The notes beneath the pieces were generated by a model, which made no database searches, had not been told where the DNA came from, and saw only the letters and a list, made by a program, of their open reading frames with translations. Positions 34,800-46,689 of a stretch of DNA of 64,000 nucleotides are shown piece by piece (the stretch's first letter is position 1; each line of letters opens with the position of its first letter). Source of the DNA: Puccinia triticina (taxonomy: Eukaryota; Basidiomycota; Pucciniomycetes; Pucciniales; Pucciniaceae); the NCBI RefSeq assembly GCF_026914185.1, contig NC_070571.1:4960001-5024000 (forward strand), written 5' to 3'. A program made the position numbers and the translations under genes.

Positions 34800-35960
34800 A
34801 GGGGGGTGGATATATAACAGCGACTGTCGAAGTCAGGCGAGGGTTGTGTACGAGTTTTCACAAAGAGCTCCCGTTGGATGGCTGGTTCCCGAACAAGCGG
34901 CTTGGCTTTCAAAGCTTCGAGGCAGACAAACGGATAGGCCGAGGAAGAACGAGGCCCGGGCTACTAGCGCGACCGGATGAGATGGGAGTGGTGGTGGGGG
35001 AGGCTTTGGGAGATGTGGGATTTGAGGCAGGAGGCCACAAGATGCGGTCTTTTTAACCGATTCCAAGCGGCCTCTTCGGGAAGGCGCACCCTTGCACTTG
35101 TAGTGGGTTGACGATGGGGGGCGTGGATTGGTGGTGGCGAGAGCACCGTGAACGATGGAAAATTAAAGACTGCATGTGGTGAGGGTGCCGTCCAGCTCAA
35201 TGAAACGAGCTGATCCTTGATGCCCCTTCATCGAAAGCGGGGGAAACAGCTATCCGCCGACCCAAACCGGCCACCTTTTCCCTGGCGGAAAACGATTACC
35301 ATGTGTCGCGCTCTCTCCCTGAAGGAAAGCTGAAGGTAGCTTAGAGGACGCGTGGTTTGATTTCGGCGTTCCTGCATCCTAGACTGGAACAAGACTTCCA
35401 CCGTCGAAGCAGGTTTGACGCGTGATTGGAATATTACGAGGCACCCAAAGGAGCCTACCCCTCTAGTGGTGGCGCTTAGAGCTGGACGCGCCTGTCTCCC
35501 ATGGCACAGCAGACGCGCTTTAGAGGAAGAGGGTTCGCGTTGCATCAAGCAACTGTTGCCCGGCTCTGCGGGACCAGTGCCAGACATCGGAGCTAGCCCG
35601 ATAAGTCTGCCCGAAGTAATCCGAGCAGTCTGCTCGCCGGTCCAACAGGTCTGCTCGCTAGTCCAAGCAGTCTGCTCGCCAGCTGCTCGCCGGTCCGAAT
35701 AATCTACTTGCCAGTTCGAGCAATGTGGCTGTCAGGAGCCAGGAGATTTCCCTGCTCTTCGCCAGCCTAAATGATTGTGCATTGCTGTCCCTTCTGTCTT
35801 CTGACCAAACCATGTCTTCTCGTGGGTATATTAAGACGGGAATACATTAAATATGTGACAGGGATAGCGGAGCCAGCCTCTCGAATGAGAAGTGGGGTCT
35901 CCGTACTGTAGATCAAAACTTTGCAGGTTGGAAGGTGGACGTGGATTTTGTATCTTCTAA
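34800..35960. other. Intergenic with a short minisatellite
   Basis: No gene seen. About 35627-35720 contains four to five copies of a unit near 22 bp, AGTCTGCTCGCCGGTCCAA with variants. Confidence 0.5.
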
Positions 35961-36239
35961 GTTGACCATCACATCTTCGTGGGGCTTGGGAAGCTCTAAC
36001 GGGATCGGTTTGTTGTTGGACTTTTGTTCGGCTCGGGTGGTGTATAATGTGTTCTGGATCGAAAAGGTCAGGATACTGTGCAGAAACGACGGCACAATCC
36101 AGCTCATTAGTTCGTGCAGAAATTGGACTATGTTGGCGTTTTCCCTCTCTTGGAAACTAACATGGTTCCTATGATGACTGAAGGTCCATGGATCGCCTAC
36201 GGAAGAACAAGATGATTGGCGTCAATCGCACCATAAGAT

Positions 36240-38181
36240 GCACCCGTGAAGTGAGCTTACAATTTCGTCTATCAGAATCCAAGTCGGGTCGGCATAGTAG
36301 GCAGTACCCTGGATGCCGATGTACTTCAGGTTTGTTGGCATATTAGTATTCAGGAATCTCTTTGATCGCAAGCAAAGCACTTACCAAGTATATCACTGGC
36401 GGTAGGTGCAACAGCTCTTCAAGATGAATCAAGTATGCTTGGTTGATTAGCCGCTTTCTCACCTGGAGCAAGGGATTGCTGCGGTCAGAAACTGCAGTCC
36501 CTCCTGAGGTTGTGCCTTTCATCACAGAAGTACCTGTGAGGCACTGCTGACGGAGGCTTCGTAGGAGGATTATTGAAGTCGGGATATAAAGCTTCAAGAA
36601 ATTTATTGTTAGCTTCTACGCGTTGTTCATTTTTTTGAGGGTTCTAAGGGGACATGAGCATCTTACAACGGCTATTACACAATGCTGCCCCGCATAGAGG
36701 AGAATCATGAACTTGATATTGTCAATCACATGTTTCTACGCAAGGACGCAGCGGAAGATCAGTTCAAAATATGCTTGAAGGCTGGGACACTTCCAGGTAC
36801 TCGACCTTACACTTCTAGCATGGAAGCCTTCCGTAGGTTTCAAAAGTTGAAGCAACTGTAACGAGCTATATGTATCGGCCCGCCAAGTTCGTGCACCTTT
36901 GTAAAGGGCTTCAACAACTTGGTCGCTGGTGTCTTCGACCTCTCTTAGAAAGATGGAGGTTGCAACAGAGATCCACAAAATAATCGCTTGCGGTTTGATG
37001 AGTGGGCAGATAGATTATAAGTGGCTGTTTTTCCTCATTTTTGTTGTTGGTAGAAGCAAATCTACACACCACCAGGAACAGCCACAACAGCGACAAGTAA
37101 GCCGTTGAGCACAAATCGTTTGAGACCCGAAAGCTTGATCGAGGCTCCAGTTCGCGCCCGTGCTCCTAGAGAGGTGAGGTTCATCACTGATTCGATGCCT
37201 AAAATCCACAGAAAGACTTCGCGTATTCCATTTGTATAAGTAAGCACATCAGCTCGGCTGTTTTCAATTTCTGCGCTTGCAGATTGACAGGCAGAAGGCT
37301 AGGAGTCTTACACCTGCCAGCCAGAATTCCATGATCAGTCCAGATGATGGGTTGATAAAAATGTGTGGCTCAAGCAAATGTATAACACTACTCACCACGA
37401 AACAGCCGCCGAAAAAATGAACTTCCCAGTATGGAGAAACATCTTGTTCGAGAACCTCAAGTGACCGTTTTGAACCAGATCCTGCGTAACTAGATCGGAA
37501 AAAGCGCCTTCTCATGAAAAGTCAAGGAAGAGGAAACGCGGGCGAAAAGGCAGGTGACTTCGATATCAGCAAGATTACTAATGAGTTACAGGCAAGTTGA
37601 GACGCAACTTACACACAGAATAAAGGAGCATCAACAGCACGACTTCATTGAGCAGTTCCACATGAAACAAGCCAACTGTTGCGATATTAAACCAAAAGTC
37701 CCCTCAAAATCAATGGATTATGTGGATTGAAGGATGTTGCGAATTTGTTTGATGTGAATGACGACTAACGTTTGTTGTACCTGAAAAAACGCAACTTATT
37801 ACCTCTGCTGCGTAGCCAAAGAACAGCGATGGCTTGGCAAATTACACTTAATCCAACAAAGTCGATTAGTCCATGAATCAGTCAGACAGCGCGTCAGACA
37901 ACACCCGATAGTGAGCAAGGTCAGGCTAGCGCTGGCTTTAAAAAGAAAAAAAACACTGACATGATGAACTGGAAGCATATGATTCGACGGATGATGCGTC
38001 CCACTAGAACTGGACGACCCCCCTGATAAGAGAAGAACGTCAACTCGGCGCATGTCGGGTTTGGAGGTCGTCGGTACTGACCCTGCCCAATTCTTTGACG
38101 CGTTCAGCCGTTGCCGCGTAGGGGTTGACGGATGGTGGTATGCTGTAAATAAACTCGAGCATGTCTATGGCAGGGTCCCTC
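36240..38181 (-). CDS. Putative polytopic membrane protein, exons only partly resolved
   Basis: Family not recognised. From the ATG at 38181 (MRDPAIDMLEFIYSIPPSVN...) several short minus-strand exons with good splice sites follow: one ending VKELGR, one RPVLVGRIIRRIICFQFI, one VICQAIAVLWLRS...KLRFF, one GLFHVELLNEVVLLMLLYSV, one TCLFARVSSSLTFHEK, one with PHIFINPSSGLIMEFWLAG, and one with REVFLWILGIESVMNLTSLG and LSLLWLFLVVCRFAS. Further pieces lie at 36343-36597 and 36250-36345 (TNLKYIGIQGTAYY). At least four stretches are hydrophobic enough to span a membrane. I could not join every exon in one frame, so a pseudogene is possible. Confidence 0.4.
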
Positions 38182-38813
38182 ATGGTTATGGGAGATGAGA
38201 TTGATCCAGGGATCAGAAAGGCAGAGTCAAGATTTCAGAGACAGCCAACTCTCGAATAATGCCTTCCGGTTGCTTATAAATATGTGGAGAATGCGGTCTA
38301 TTTAATATTTAACTATGCGGCTATTTGTTGGTTCGCCAGCAGTTTTGCACTCCACCAAGTCCCTCGGGCTCTCGGCACTAAAGGTGGTCACGGAATTGGT
38401 GATCTGTGCGCTAGGGTGCACAGGCCATCGAGGAAGCAAGGCTGGATGTGCCCAAGGAAATATTACATTGGGGCGGTGTGGCCTGGCGCGTGAGAACTTG
38501 AAGATATCTTACGAAAAAGGTTAAGGGGATATGTGTGGGTCCATCAAACAGTTGAGGCACGTGTCGCTCAGAAGGAGGGAGTGGCATTGCCAGGCATTCC
38601 CCAGGCGTTTACCAGGCATTGCCGGGCAAATGAGATTATATTTCAGCCAATATATATCTATATATTGATTTCGAAAGAATGAACGAGGGCCCAGAATGAG
38701 CAAGGGCACAGGATGTGTGATTTATTTACAAATGATAACAATCTGTGCTACTTAAATAGTCCAAATCATTCAAGGTGTTTTTGAGGGTGAGGACTTCCTA
38801 CAAACAGATGAGC
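38182..38813. other. Intergenic, no gene
   Basis: AT-rich with a GGCATTGCC-type repeat at about 38583-38626 (GTGGCATTGCCAGGCATTCCCCAGG...). No coding signal was seen. Confidence 0.5.
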
Positions 38814-40387
38814 TTAAAGCATAATTCCAAGGACGTTTCGAGGCGTGCGAATTTGGCCTTGATTTGGCCTCTCGCTTTCATTGTCATCTGGCTCGTCCGC
38901 TCTCCATTCATGTCCGAAGTGGAATTGGGCTTGATACTCGGTGAAAAGGCGGTTCCCCTCTGGCAGGGAGCCGCATTTGATCTTGATGCCGGCATGTGCG
39001 CTATAAGCGACCAGATCGACGATTTCGGCCGGCCTGAATCTTCCCTTGCCGACTTGCTTGACTTGCACCAATAAGGATTTCAAGTCGATCCAAGTCGGAG
39101 ATTCGTGCTTGATTAACGCTTTGATATTTTCAGGCCCGATTTGATAATTGGCAACAAGATGGATCGTGGTGATGTTGGAAGATTCTCGGAATAAATTGAT
39201 AAATTCGGTCGAATAGGGGGTGTAGACCGATAGATTCTTGAGCTTCGGTAGACGAAAGACGTATTTAAGCTCGGAGTCGGTCAGTTTGGTCCAGGGATCG
39301 TCGCCCATGATGCTAAGAGGTACATCACAGAGCGAGAGAGAAACCAGACTGTCTTGGAAAAGGCTGCAAAACCTGTGCAAAGCGCGAAATGAAAGCTGCG
39401 TGTTTCTGTGTAAAGTGATTCCTTCGAGCGCGCCTTTCCACTCCATCTTACTCCAGCCCCAATCAAAGGAATCTACCATGGAGAAGTCGATAAATCTGAG
39501 TGACGATAGCGAGGCCAGATGGACGGCCAACGGCGGCAGAACCGGCTGAACGGAATTCGGACACTCGCAGAAGTCGCAGGTGGGAAAGGAGGCAGCAATC
39601 CTATCGAGACGAATATGGACTAGATGGACCATGTTTCTGATCAAATCGACCAAATACTCCTCTTTGAAGCTTTCTTCCTCGGTGTGATTGACGAAATGAA
39701 TGTACGTCAGGTTGGTAAGTTGAGCGATCGGATGCAACGCCGTGGGTGCTGGGTTGAACAGATCGAACTCGTCCAAATGATGCTCAAGGACAACTTTGAG
39801 CTCGGTCAAATTGGCACAAAGTTTCAAGATCTCGCCGAATCGGCCTTTTTCGAATCCGTCGGTGATGAGGCCTAGTGGCTTCGCATTGGCCGCAGCCTGA
39901 CGACGGGAACTGTCCCGGACCGAGAATTCTAGTTTGACAGTCAGAGACCGGACCTTGCTGGCTTGATGTGGGAGAATGTCATTGATGAGTAACTTGAACG
40001 TTTTGTTTTTGGCGTTCTTCAAGTCGAGCATCTAAAAGCGAGACATGGGTAGAAAAGCAGGAAAAAATCAGCAACCAAATTCACAAAACGTGTTGGGGAC
40101 TTTGATGAGGCATGCGACTGGCAAACGCTCGGCACGGGCGCAGGATTGGAGATAGCTATGGTAGAAAGTGCAGAGAATGACAGCCAACGCACTTTCCAAT
40201 TCGACGGGCTGCACAGCTCATAAAACGTTCGATCTACCAGTGCAAGCTTTAAGAAGCGGGCGGAGGGAGAAATGTGCTTCTCCATTAGACGTTCAAGACA
40301 TTCAATGATTCGTAATTTGATCTCGGTCGGGAGGTCAGACAGCGAGCGCTTGCCTGCTTGCGAGTCTACTTGCGATGGAGGATCCAT
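38814..40387 (-). CDS. F-box protein with leucine-rich C-terminal region
   Basis: Two exons, 40387-40193 and 40031-38814, give 470 residues; the join is phase 0 (AAA|GTGCGT ... TTTTAG|ATG). Residues ~15-65 form an F-box (SLSDLPTEIKLRIIECLERL ... LALVDRTFYELCSPSNW), the segment that binds Skp1 in SCF ubiquitin ligases. The remainder shows irregular leucine-rich repeats (for example LTNLTYIHFVNH, LASLSSLRFIDFS, LPKLKNLSVYTP, SSNITTIHLV), likely the substrate-binding face. Fungi carry many such genes; the substrate is unknown. The start at 40387 follows an in-frame stop and opens a sensible N-terminus. Confidence 0.75.
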
Positions 40388-41722
40388 ACTAGATAATAAA
40401 TACTGTTGCAATCTCTTGGTTAAATATTGACTACTCGATAAGGGCCAAGATTGTTGATGATGGCACTGCAGATTGTGCTCGGGTCGATTGGTTTCAACGT
40501 CTATGTGAGGTGACGAGAAACTCGATGGAGGAACACGAGGGACAGTCTTATCCAAAAAGCACTTCCGTGGGTGATTTGAAGAGTTGCGGATAGGGTATAT
40601 ATGGTGTTTGTTTGCACCGTTTAGGAGCCTAACTATGAAGCCATCTGGATATGTATCTTCAGGCCAGCCTTTTTTGTGGTCTACGGGCAGATATTTTACT
40701 GTAGCTGAAAATATGATTGCGCACTTCTTTTTAGTTGCGACACCATCCATCTCTTGCTAAGTTCAACGATCTATCTAGGGAAAAGAGCCGCAACCCCAAA
40801 TAGCAAAAACACCTCATTCAGAGCTCTTCTATCTGTTCAACATCTGAATTCCTTTGCCCATTGGCACGTATAATTCCTCAGTTTATCCGTGTGTGATTTA
40901 TGCTGGAAGGCCACTGGTACCTTCACTTTCGGAGGGCATACTGAAGAGCCTTCGCGCCCCACCCCCCACTGAGTAGTCCAGGAGAGTCCAGTGTACCACT
41001 CGTCGGCCTAAACAAAGTTTTGTCTCCATGCCGCCTAGTTCCGTAAGCTAACTTCAGTAAGTCCCTGCGGTTTAGGCAACCAACAAGCTTTGTTCGCTCA
41101 AGAAGAGGAAGGAAAGAAGATCATGAGACAGAAGGACGAGGGCTACTATTTTGGGGTTGAGCCTTGAGGCCAGGCTCGTCCGCCATAAATGCTTGGAAGG
41201 TGAATATTTCAATTACAGGTGATAAATATAGAGACCTAAGGAGAAGGCCAATCAAATGTTCCGTGGATCCTACTAGCTACAAATTTATTCCGGATAAACA
41301 CACACAAATACACCAACGCAACAAATACGAATAACGGTTAAAAACGAGGGAGAAAAAATGTTGCACTCAAGCAGTACTAGGGTGACGGTCCATAGAGGTA
41401 GGATAAGTATATGTTGCGTAGGTCTTGTTCGGCGAGGTACAGATCCGTGTCTTGCGTTACCGAAGTGGGGACTTGGAATGGGTGTACTAAAACAAAATCA
41501 AACGGGACATCACGAAGTCGAAGAAGAAATAAAAATGATATGCGATAGTAGTGTGTTGAGGAATGTGAACTTGAGTACGTGGGTGTGTCCGAGTCAACAT
41601 GCGTTACATGTGGGACTTTTTTTGAAGGAGAACGACCAATGCTTGGGATGATAACTTATTTCTATTATGATGACGGTTAACATGATTAGGTATGTATTAA
41701 GAGGAAAAATTACGGGTGACGC
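40388..41722. other. Intergenic, no gene
   Basis: Frames on either strand are short and lack domain or splice support. At 41048-41065 there is a short TAAGCTAACTTCAGTAAGTCCCTGCGG motif of the MITE-end type. Confidence 0.5.
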
Positions 41723-43282
41723 TTAGATGGGGATTGTTTGAGTGACTTGAGTGTTCTCGAGTGCGATTACAGACAGCTTAGATTTTACATTTTTCACGGG
41801 GCTGGAGGTGATAGAAGATTTGGACGACAGGTCGTCATTAGAGTCCAGCGAGCCTGCGTCGAGTGGGGAAGGATGGTTGGTTTGGGTGACGACTTGACTC
41901 TTCTCGAGCGAGATCTTGGGAGGCTTTGGGTTGCTCTTCACGGAAGTAGTATCAGTCGGAGATTTCTGGGAGCGCGCACTGGAGGTTGTGTGAGAGTCAG
42001 CCGCGTCAGGCGAGGGCGAGGCGGATTGGGTGTCTTGACTAGAGGTAATCAAGTTTTTTGAGGATGGCTGCTTGGAGGGCTGGCTTGAGAATGACGACGG
42101 TGATTGATGATGGGTCGGACTCGAACTGCTTGCTTGCTCATTGGTGTTGGCGCTTGCGACGGTCTTCCTGGACGGCGCAGGCGACTGCGGGCGGGTCGGT
42201 TGGCGATCTGAAGAAGTGGGAGCTGGCTCTGGTGATGGCCCCATGCTCTCTTCCTCGGCGATGGCAGAGGGGCGGCTGACCAGGTTCCGTGTGGAACGGT
42301 CCGAGTTTACCGAGGCGCTGTCAGACCAGAAATGCGAGTTGGGGTCATGCAGCACCCGACTGGGCAAGCCCAAATTCTCCCAGACACTTGCAATCGACGA
42401 GCGCCACGAGCTCGGCCGGGCGTGAGGCTTCATTTCTTGCGAGTGTGCCTTTTGAATACGCTCTGCCTTATTGATCCTCGAGTCCAACGGCAAAGAAGCC
42501 GGTCGACTTGGCCGGTTTATCCCCCGTCGGGAAAATGGATTCGAAATCCCTGGTCCCGCTTTGGATTGTGACTTCGGGGGCACGTGCTTCAGGGGCTTGT
42601 GACTTGATGATGTACTTCTCGAAGGGGGGTCACTGCTTCCCTTCTCATTCTTCTCCATCACGGACAAGCTATCGCTCGGCTTAACCCGTCTACTCTGCCG
42701 TCTCCGCCACAGTAGTAGACCAATGATTAGTGTGACGAAGAAGGCTGTAAGAGCCCCAAGGGCTATGACTGCTCCGCGGGATGGCGGCGGGACGGCCGGT
42801 TCGGTCGAGTGCTTTGAGGCCTGTCCTGGGACTGCCTGAACTGTAACTGAGATATTGTGGGGCTCATCTGCGTGCGAGTTTGTCGAGTTATCAGAGGGGG
42901 ACAATTGAGAGGAAAGTGTGGCATTGGCTTGCATTGACGAGGGCGGGAGCATGACAGGCGCTGAAATTGAGTTGGAAGCGCCATGATTGGCTGGAGGGGT
43001 CACGGGTGATGGAACATACGGCTCTGCTTGAACAGCAGGCCCTGAAAAGTTTTGGCTGGTAGAGGGACTTTGAGACGATAAGGCGCTGGGAGGCTGAGAG
43101 GAAGGGGGCGGTCCCAGGCTTGCGGGAGAAGGCGAGGCTTCCAGGCTTGCGGAATCTTTTTCGGGCATAGTTACGAAGGGTTGGATTGTGTATTCCGGTG
43201 AAGTGGTCGAGCTGGTCTGAGACGATAGCTCCGTCGAAGTGTCGGCAGAAGTGTTGAATGGTAAAGCTTCAACCTGTTCCAT
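41723..43282 (-). CDS. Single-pass membrane protein with Ser/Pro-rich ectodomain
   Basis: Family not recognised. A single exon of 519 residues. Residues 1-165 are Ser/Thr/Pro-rich with Asn-Xaa-Ser/Thr sites, as in heavily O-glycosylated wall-facing domains. A membrane span (GAVIALGALTAFFVTLIIGLLLW) covers ~169-192, followed at once by RRRQSRR, placing the C-terminal half inside by the positive-inside rule. The cytosolic part (~200-519) is Ser/Pro/Lys-rich and disordered. No N-terminal signal peptide is visible at this ATG, so either it inserts as a signal-anchor protein or an upstream exon is missing. The layout resembles Wsc/Mid2-type wall sensors, but no cysteine-rich WSC domain is present; that resemblance is inference only. 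Confidence 0.65.
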   Translation of the reverse strand: MEQVEALPFNTSADTSTELSSQTSSTTSPEYTIQPFVTMPEKDSASLEASPSPASLGPPPSSQPPSALSSQSPSTSQNFSGPAVQAEPYVPSPVTPPANHGASNSISAPVMLPPSSMQANATLSSQLSPSDNSTNSHADEPHNISVTVQAVPGQASKHSTEPAVPPPSRGAVIALGALTAFFVTLIIGLLLWRRRQSRRVKPSDSLSVMEKNEKGSSDPPSRSTSSSHKPLKHVPPKSQSKAGPGISNPFSRRGINRPSRPASLPLDSRINKAERIQKAHSQEMKPHARPSSWRSSIASVWENLGLPSRVLHDPNSHFWSDSASVNSDRSTRNLVSRPSAIAEEESMGPSPEPAPTSSDRQPTRPQSPAPSRKTVASANTNEQASSSSPTHHQSPSSFSSQPSKQPSSKNLITSSQDTQSASPSPDAADSHTTSSARSQKSPTDTTSVKSNPKPPKISLEKSQVVTQTNHPSPLDAGSLDSNDDLSSKSSITSSPVKNVKSKLSVIALENTQVTQTIPI

Positions 43283-44769
43283 GGACGTCGCTGAACTAGC
43301 AAGGCCTGCTTATCTCACTCATGGTCACTAGGTTTCAGAGGGGGAAAAACGAGTTGGTCAGAAGGTTCGTCCTAGCTTCCTTGACGCCCTGGCCGGTTTA
43401 AGCTGATAGGTGAATTTTTAGAAACGGGATGGAAGAGGGCAGTAAGTGTCACTGGGAGTGATGGGATTTAAAATCAAGCTGGGGTTGCCTAATTGCTGGA
43501 GTGATGTATTGCAATTGGGAGCCGAAACATGCCAAGCAAGCTGAAGTTTGGGCTGTCTTGACAGAAACTGCGGCTACTTGACGGAGCTTCCCGGTTAAAA
43601 GCTGCGCGAAGTGGAAGATGTAGACGCAGGTGGTCCAGAAGGGTTCACTTACATGTGCGGTTCGAGACTGGAAGGGTAGCAGGATTGAAATCGGGAGTGA
43701 TGAAGTTGAAGTCAAGTGCTTTTTGGGGAAGGGCAATTGGTTTGTGACCTCAGCTTTGTGGCGGAAAGGGTTCAGATAATTTTGATATGAGGTAGCGAGT
43801 CGAAGTAGCACGGGTGCCGCAGGAATAATAGAGCTCCCAAAGAAAAGGACACGTCGGGGGATTTGATTCCGGAAACTAATCAGCAAGGGGCCAGAGGACA
43901 GAGAATCAAATGTCAACTTTGACTGGATGAGTGAGTGAGGGAAAAGGAACATATTAGTCATAAGGCATGGATGTCAAGGAGATTGACAGAAATGAAATGG
44001 CGAGGTGACCTAGCCACCGAAGAAGTTTATGATGTACTCACCGAATGCGATGATGTTGCTGGATTAGCAACCTTGCAGAGAAGGGGATCTCGGTTGTATG
44101 GCGAGTGAGTTTATTGAAGTCGGGGAGAGAGACAAGATAAAGAGTATGTATGTCTCTTGTTCAGAGCGAGGTTGCGGTGGTTGGAGGATGCAGGAAGACC
44201 CATTGGCGCGCAAACAGGACATTTTATTATCAACTAGGACTGAACAATCACGACTTTCGCGTGCTAGTTGGTGACTCAGTTGGACTGCCCGTTTGTGTTT
44301 ATGTATGTACTGGACACATGATCCCACCTTCGGCCGGCCGGTCTCAATCCCAGTCCCGGCCCGGCCGGTTGAACTGAAACGAAGACGGGAGTGACCACAC
44401 AAGGCAAATGTCCGGGAGATTGTCCCTTGACAAGCGCTGCGTGAATGCTCCCAGATGGGTGAGCTGGGATTCATACTCAGTTCGACTGTCCCAGTAGGCA
44501 TTCAGACCGTGTTCAACTCCGAACCCATAGCAAAGTGCGCAGAGGACTTCGTTTAGTTCAGTTCAACGCTCAAATCAGGGGTGTAATGGGAGTGGGGGTG
44601 CCACGCTCAAGGCACACAAGAAACTTGCTCCGGTTCCAAAAAAGCACACGATCCCAGCCGAAATAGGCTGAAATCCATGTGACAATTTGTAGTACACATA
44701 CTGCTTGCATCCACTCTCAAATATGTCGGCCGTATTGGACTGATATCGGCGCAAGCGTCCGCCGCAACG
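43283..44769. other. Intergenic, no gene supported
   Basis: Promoter side of the membrane-protein gene. A 170-residue minus-strand frame at 43449-43961 has no domain and poor codon character, and I do not call it. The CCGGCCGGCCGG-type palindrome at about 44333-44364 is notable for its GC content. Confidence 0.45.
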
Positions 44770-44832
44770 AGTCGTGCATGGGCAACTTTGAATCCCTCTA
44801 ATAGAGGGATTCAAAGTTGCCCATGCACGACT
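44770..44832. repeat. Perfect 30-bp hairpin with 3-nt loop
   Basis: Arms 44770-44799 and 44803-44832 are exact reverse complements (left arm starts AGTCGTGCATGGGCAACTTT), separated by AAT. Confidence 0.9.
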
Positions 44833-44927
44833 TGCATGCACTTTTGCAAGTTGGTGTTCAAGGCTTTTGAACACCAAATTCCAAAAAAAAACATTCAAGC
44901 AGGCTTAGGGGGTGTAGGACAGTGTGG

Positions 44928-44997
44928 CTTGCATGCACTTTTGCAACTCGGTGTTCAAGAATGAACTTGAACACCAACTTGCAAAAGTGCATGCAAG
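44928..44997. repeat. 32-bp hairpin with two mismatches
   Basis: Arms 44928-44959 and 44966-44997 (left arm starts CTTGCATGCACTTTTGCAAC). The same arm sequence also follows the 44770 hairpin at about 44831-44865, so the two structures are related. Confidence 0.85.
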
Positions 44998-45144
44998 TCG
45001 CATCTGATCAACTTTGAAACCCCCTATTACATCGGCCAGGTTGGACATCATATTGCCGATGTCCGATTGGAAAAGAGGCCCGGGCGGTGTAATATCGCCG
45101 GACATCCCACCAACGCAGTCCTGTTGCGATGTTGTGTTGACTGA

Positions 45145-45931
45145 GGCCCCAATTATAAACAAATATTCGAGTTTTATTTTGAAACTATTCGAAAAGAAAT
45201 TTGAAACAAAAATGAAATCAATATGAAAGATTTTTGATTTCAAAAATCTCTTGAAAAAACTTCAAACAACAGGGTGCACATATAAACAATTGTGCATCCC
45301 TGAGCAAGTAGCCTGCCGGAGTGGGCAGGCAGGGGCGAGATGTCTGACACGGGCAAGCTGGTTAGAATACAGCTTGCCTGTTCAGCCTTGGCTGTCTGAA
45401 CCAAAAAAGAACCCGCACACCTCGCCACACCTTGCCAGGCCAACACGCACGCGCGGCCGGCTCCATGGACGTTTGGATCATCTGCGGCAAGATTGTAGCC
45501 GTATTGACAAGCGTTTTGTCCCGTGGTCCCGCCGCCAAGGGCAGGATCATATTGCCCCTGGTGGTCCCGGGCTTCCTGGAGGTGTTTGTAAGGGTAGGCC
45601 ATCTTTTTTTTTTCTCAGTGAGTGCAATCGTGCAATCTGGTATATTGGTACTGCAGCAGCAGTTTTTTTCATGTGCCAGCCGACCCCCGCCCGGCAAACT
45701 CCGCCAACCCAATACAGCCATTAAATGGGGGGCTGAGGCACCAGTGGCCTGGCAATCATACAGGCATACTGCCTGTTCAAAATTTTGAGATTCTGGAATC
45801 TCAAACACCCCTCCCGGGTGTGTTTGAACAGTTTTGGGATTATTTTGAAATGAAAAGAACTCAAAACAAAGTTGGTTTTGATTTCAAAACGATTTCAAAA
45901 TAATCTCAAAATTGTGTTTATAATTGGGGCC
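45145..45931. mobile_element. TIR element, GGCCCCAATTATAAA family (copy 2)
   Basis: 787 bp, starting GGCCCCAATTATAAACA and ending TGTTTATAATTGGGGCC, with a flanking TGA on both sides that fits a 3-bp target duplication. Sub-terminal sequences are complementary TTGAAA/TTTCAA-rich tracts. Internal frames on both strands mirror the inverted structure and are not genes. Confidence 0.75.
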
Positions 45932-45939
45932 TGAGTTGT

Positions 45940-46420
45940 TGATGGTGCATTCTTCTTGCTCGAGGCTGTCAAAAGCTGTCGAAGTTGGTCATCCGTCATA
46001 TGTATGTAGTATTGAGTAACAAGGCGGCGACACTGAAGGCATGCGCAAGAGTTCTACATGCGGACGCAAAACTCCAAAGTATCTCCGAAAGTATTTCAGA
46101 GAGCCTCCAAAGTACCCGCCAGCAGCAGCGGATGGTCGGCACTTGGTCAAAATATCTGACAAAGTTCCTCCAAAGTAAGATTTCAATGGAACTTTGAATG
46201 TCCTTTGGAGATCCTTTGGAGGAAAACCTTCCTCTGAAGACTCTCCAAAGGACATTCAAAGATCCTTTGGCAGGCCTTTGGAAAAACTTCAAAGAATTGC
46301 TACTTCAAAGCCCCTTTGAATGGTGACTTCAAAGAGGCTTTGAAAGCATTTGAACTGGCCTTTGAAGGCACTTGGAAGATTCTTCAAAGGCGATTCAAAG
46401 TGTGCATCCTGTCAGGCTCC
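45940..46420. repeat. TTCAAAG/CTTTGAA-rich foldback sequence
   Basis: From about 46060 to 46400 the motifs TTTGGAG, CTCCAAAG, CTTTGAA and TTCAAAG alternate on both strands, for example TGAATGTCCTTTGGAG (46197) against its complement CTCCAAAGGACATTCA (46244). Dense short inverted repeats, no gene. Confidence 0.6.
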
Positions 46421-46689
46421 CCAGATTGGCCCCCAAATCGGGCTCATCTGATTGGGCTCCTCTGATTGGGCTCCTCTGATTGGGCTCCCCCAATTGGGCT
46501 TGATTGGACAGAATGCTCCGGGATTGGGCGGGCCCGTGGGCCTGCCCCTCACAATTGCTTGGGATATCTTGCTGTGTGTATTTCTTGTTTGGCTAATATA
46601 TGGCTGTACATACATGTAGAGAGAGGAGAGACAGAAGGGGGGGAGAGAGAAAGAAGCAGGAAAGAGAAAGAAGGGGGAAAGGGATAGGT

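Noticed and set aside
43449..43961. 170-residue minus-strand frame upstream of the membrane-protein gene
   Set aside because: No domain, no signal peptide or splice structure joining it to the neighbouring gene; treated as promoter sequence.
45251..45808. Overlapping frames of 118-157 residues on both strands
   Set aside because: They lie within the inverted-repeat element 45145-45931 and reflect its symmetric sequence.
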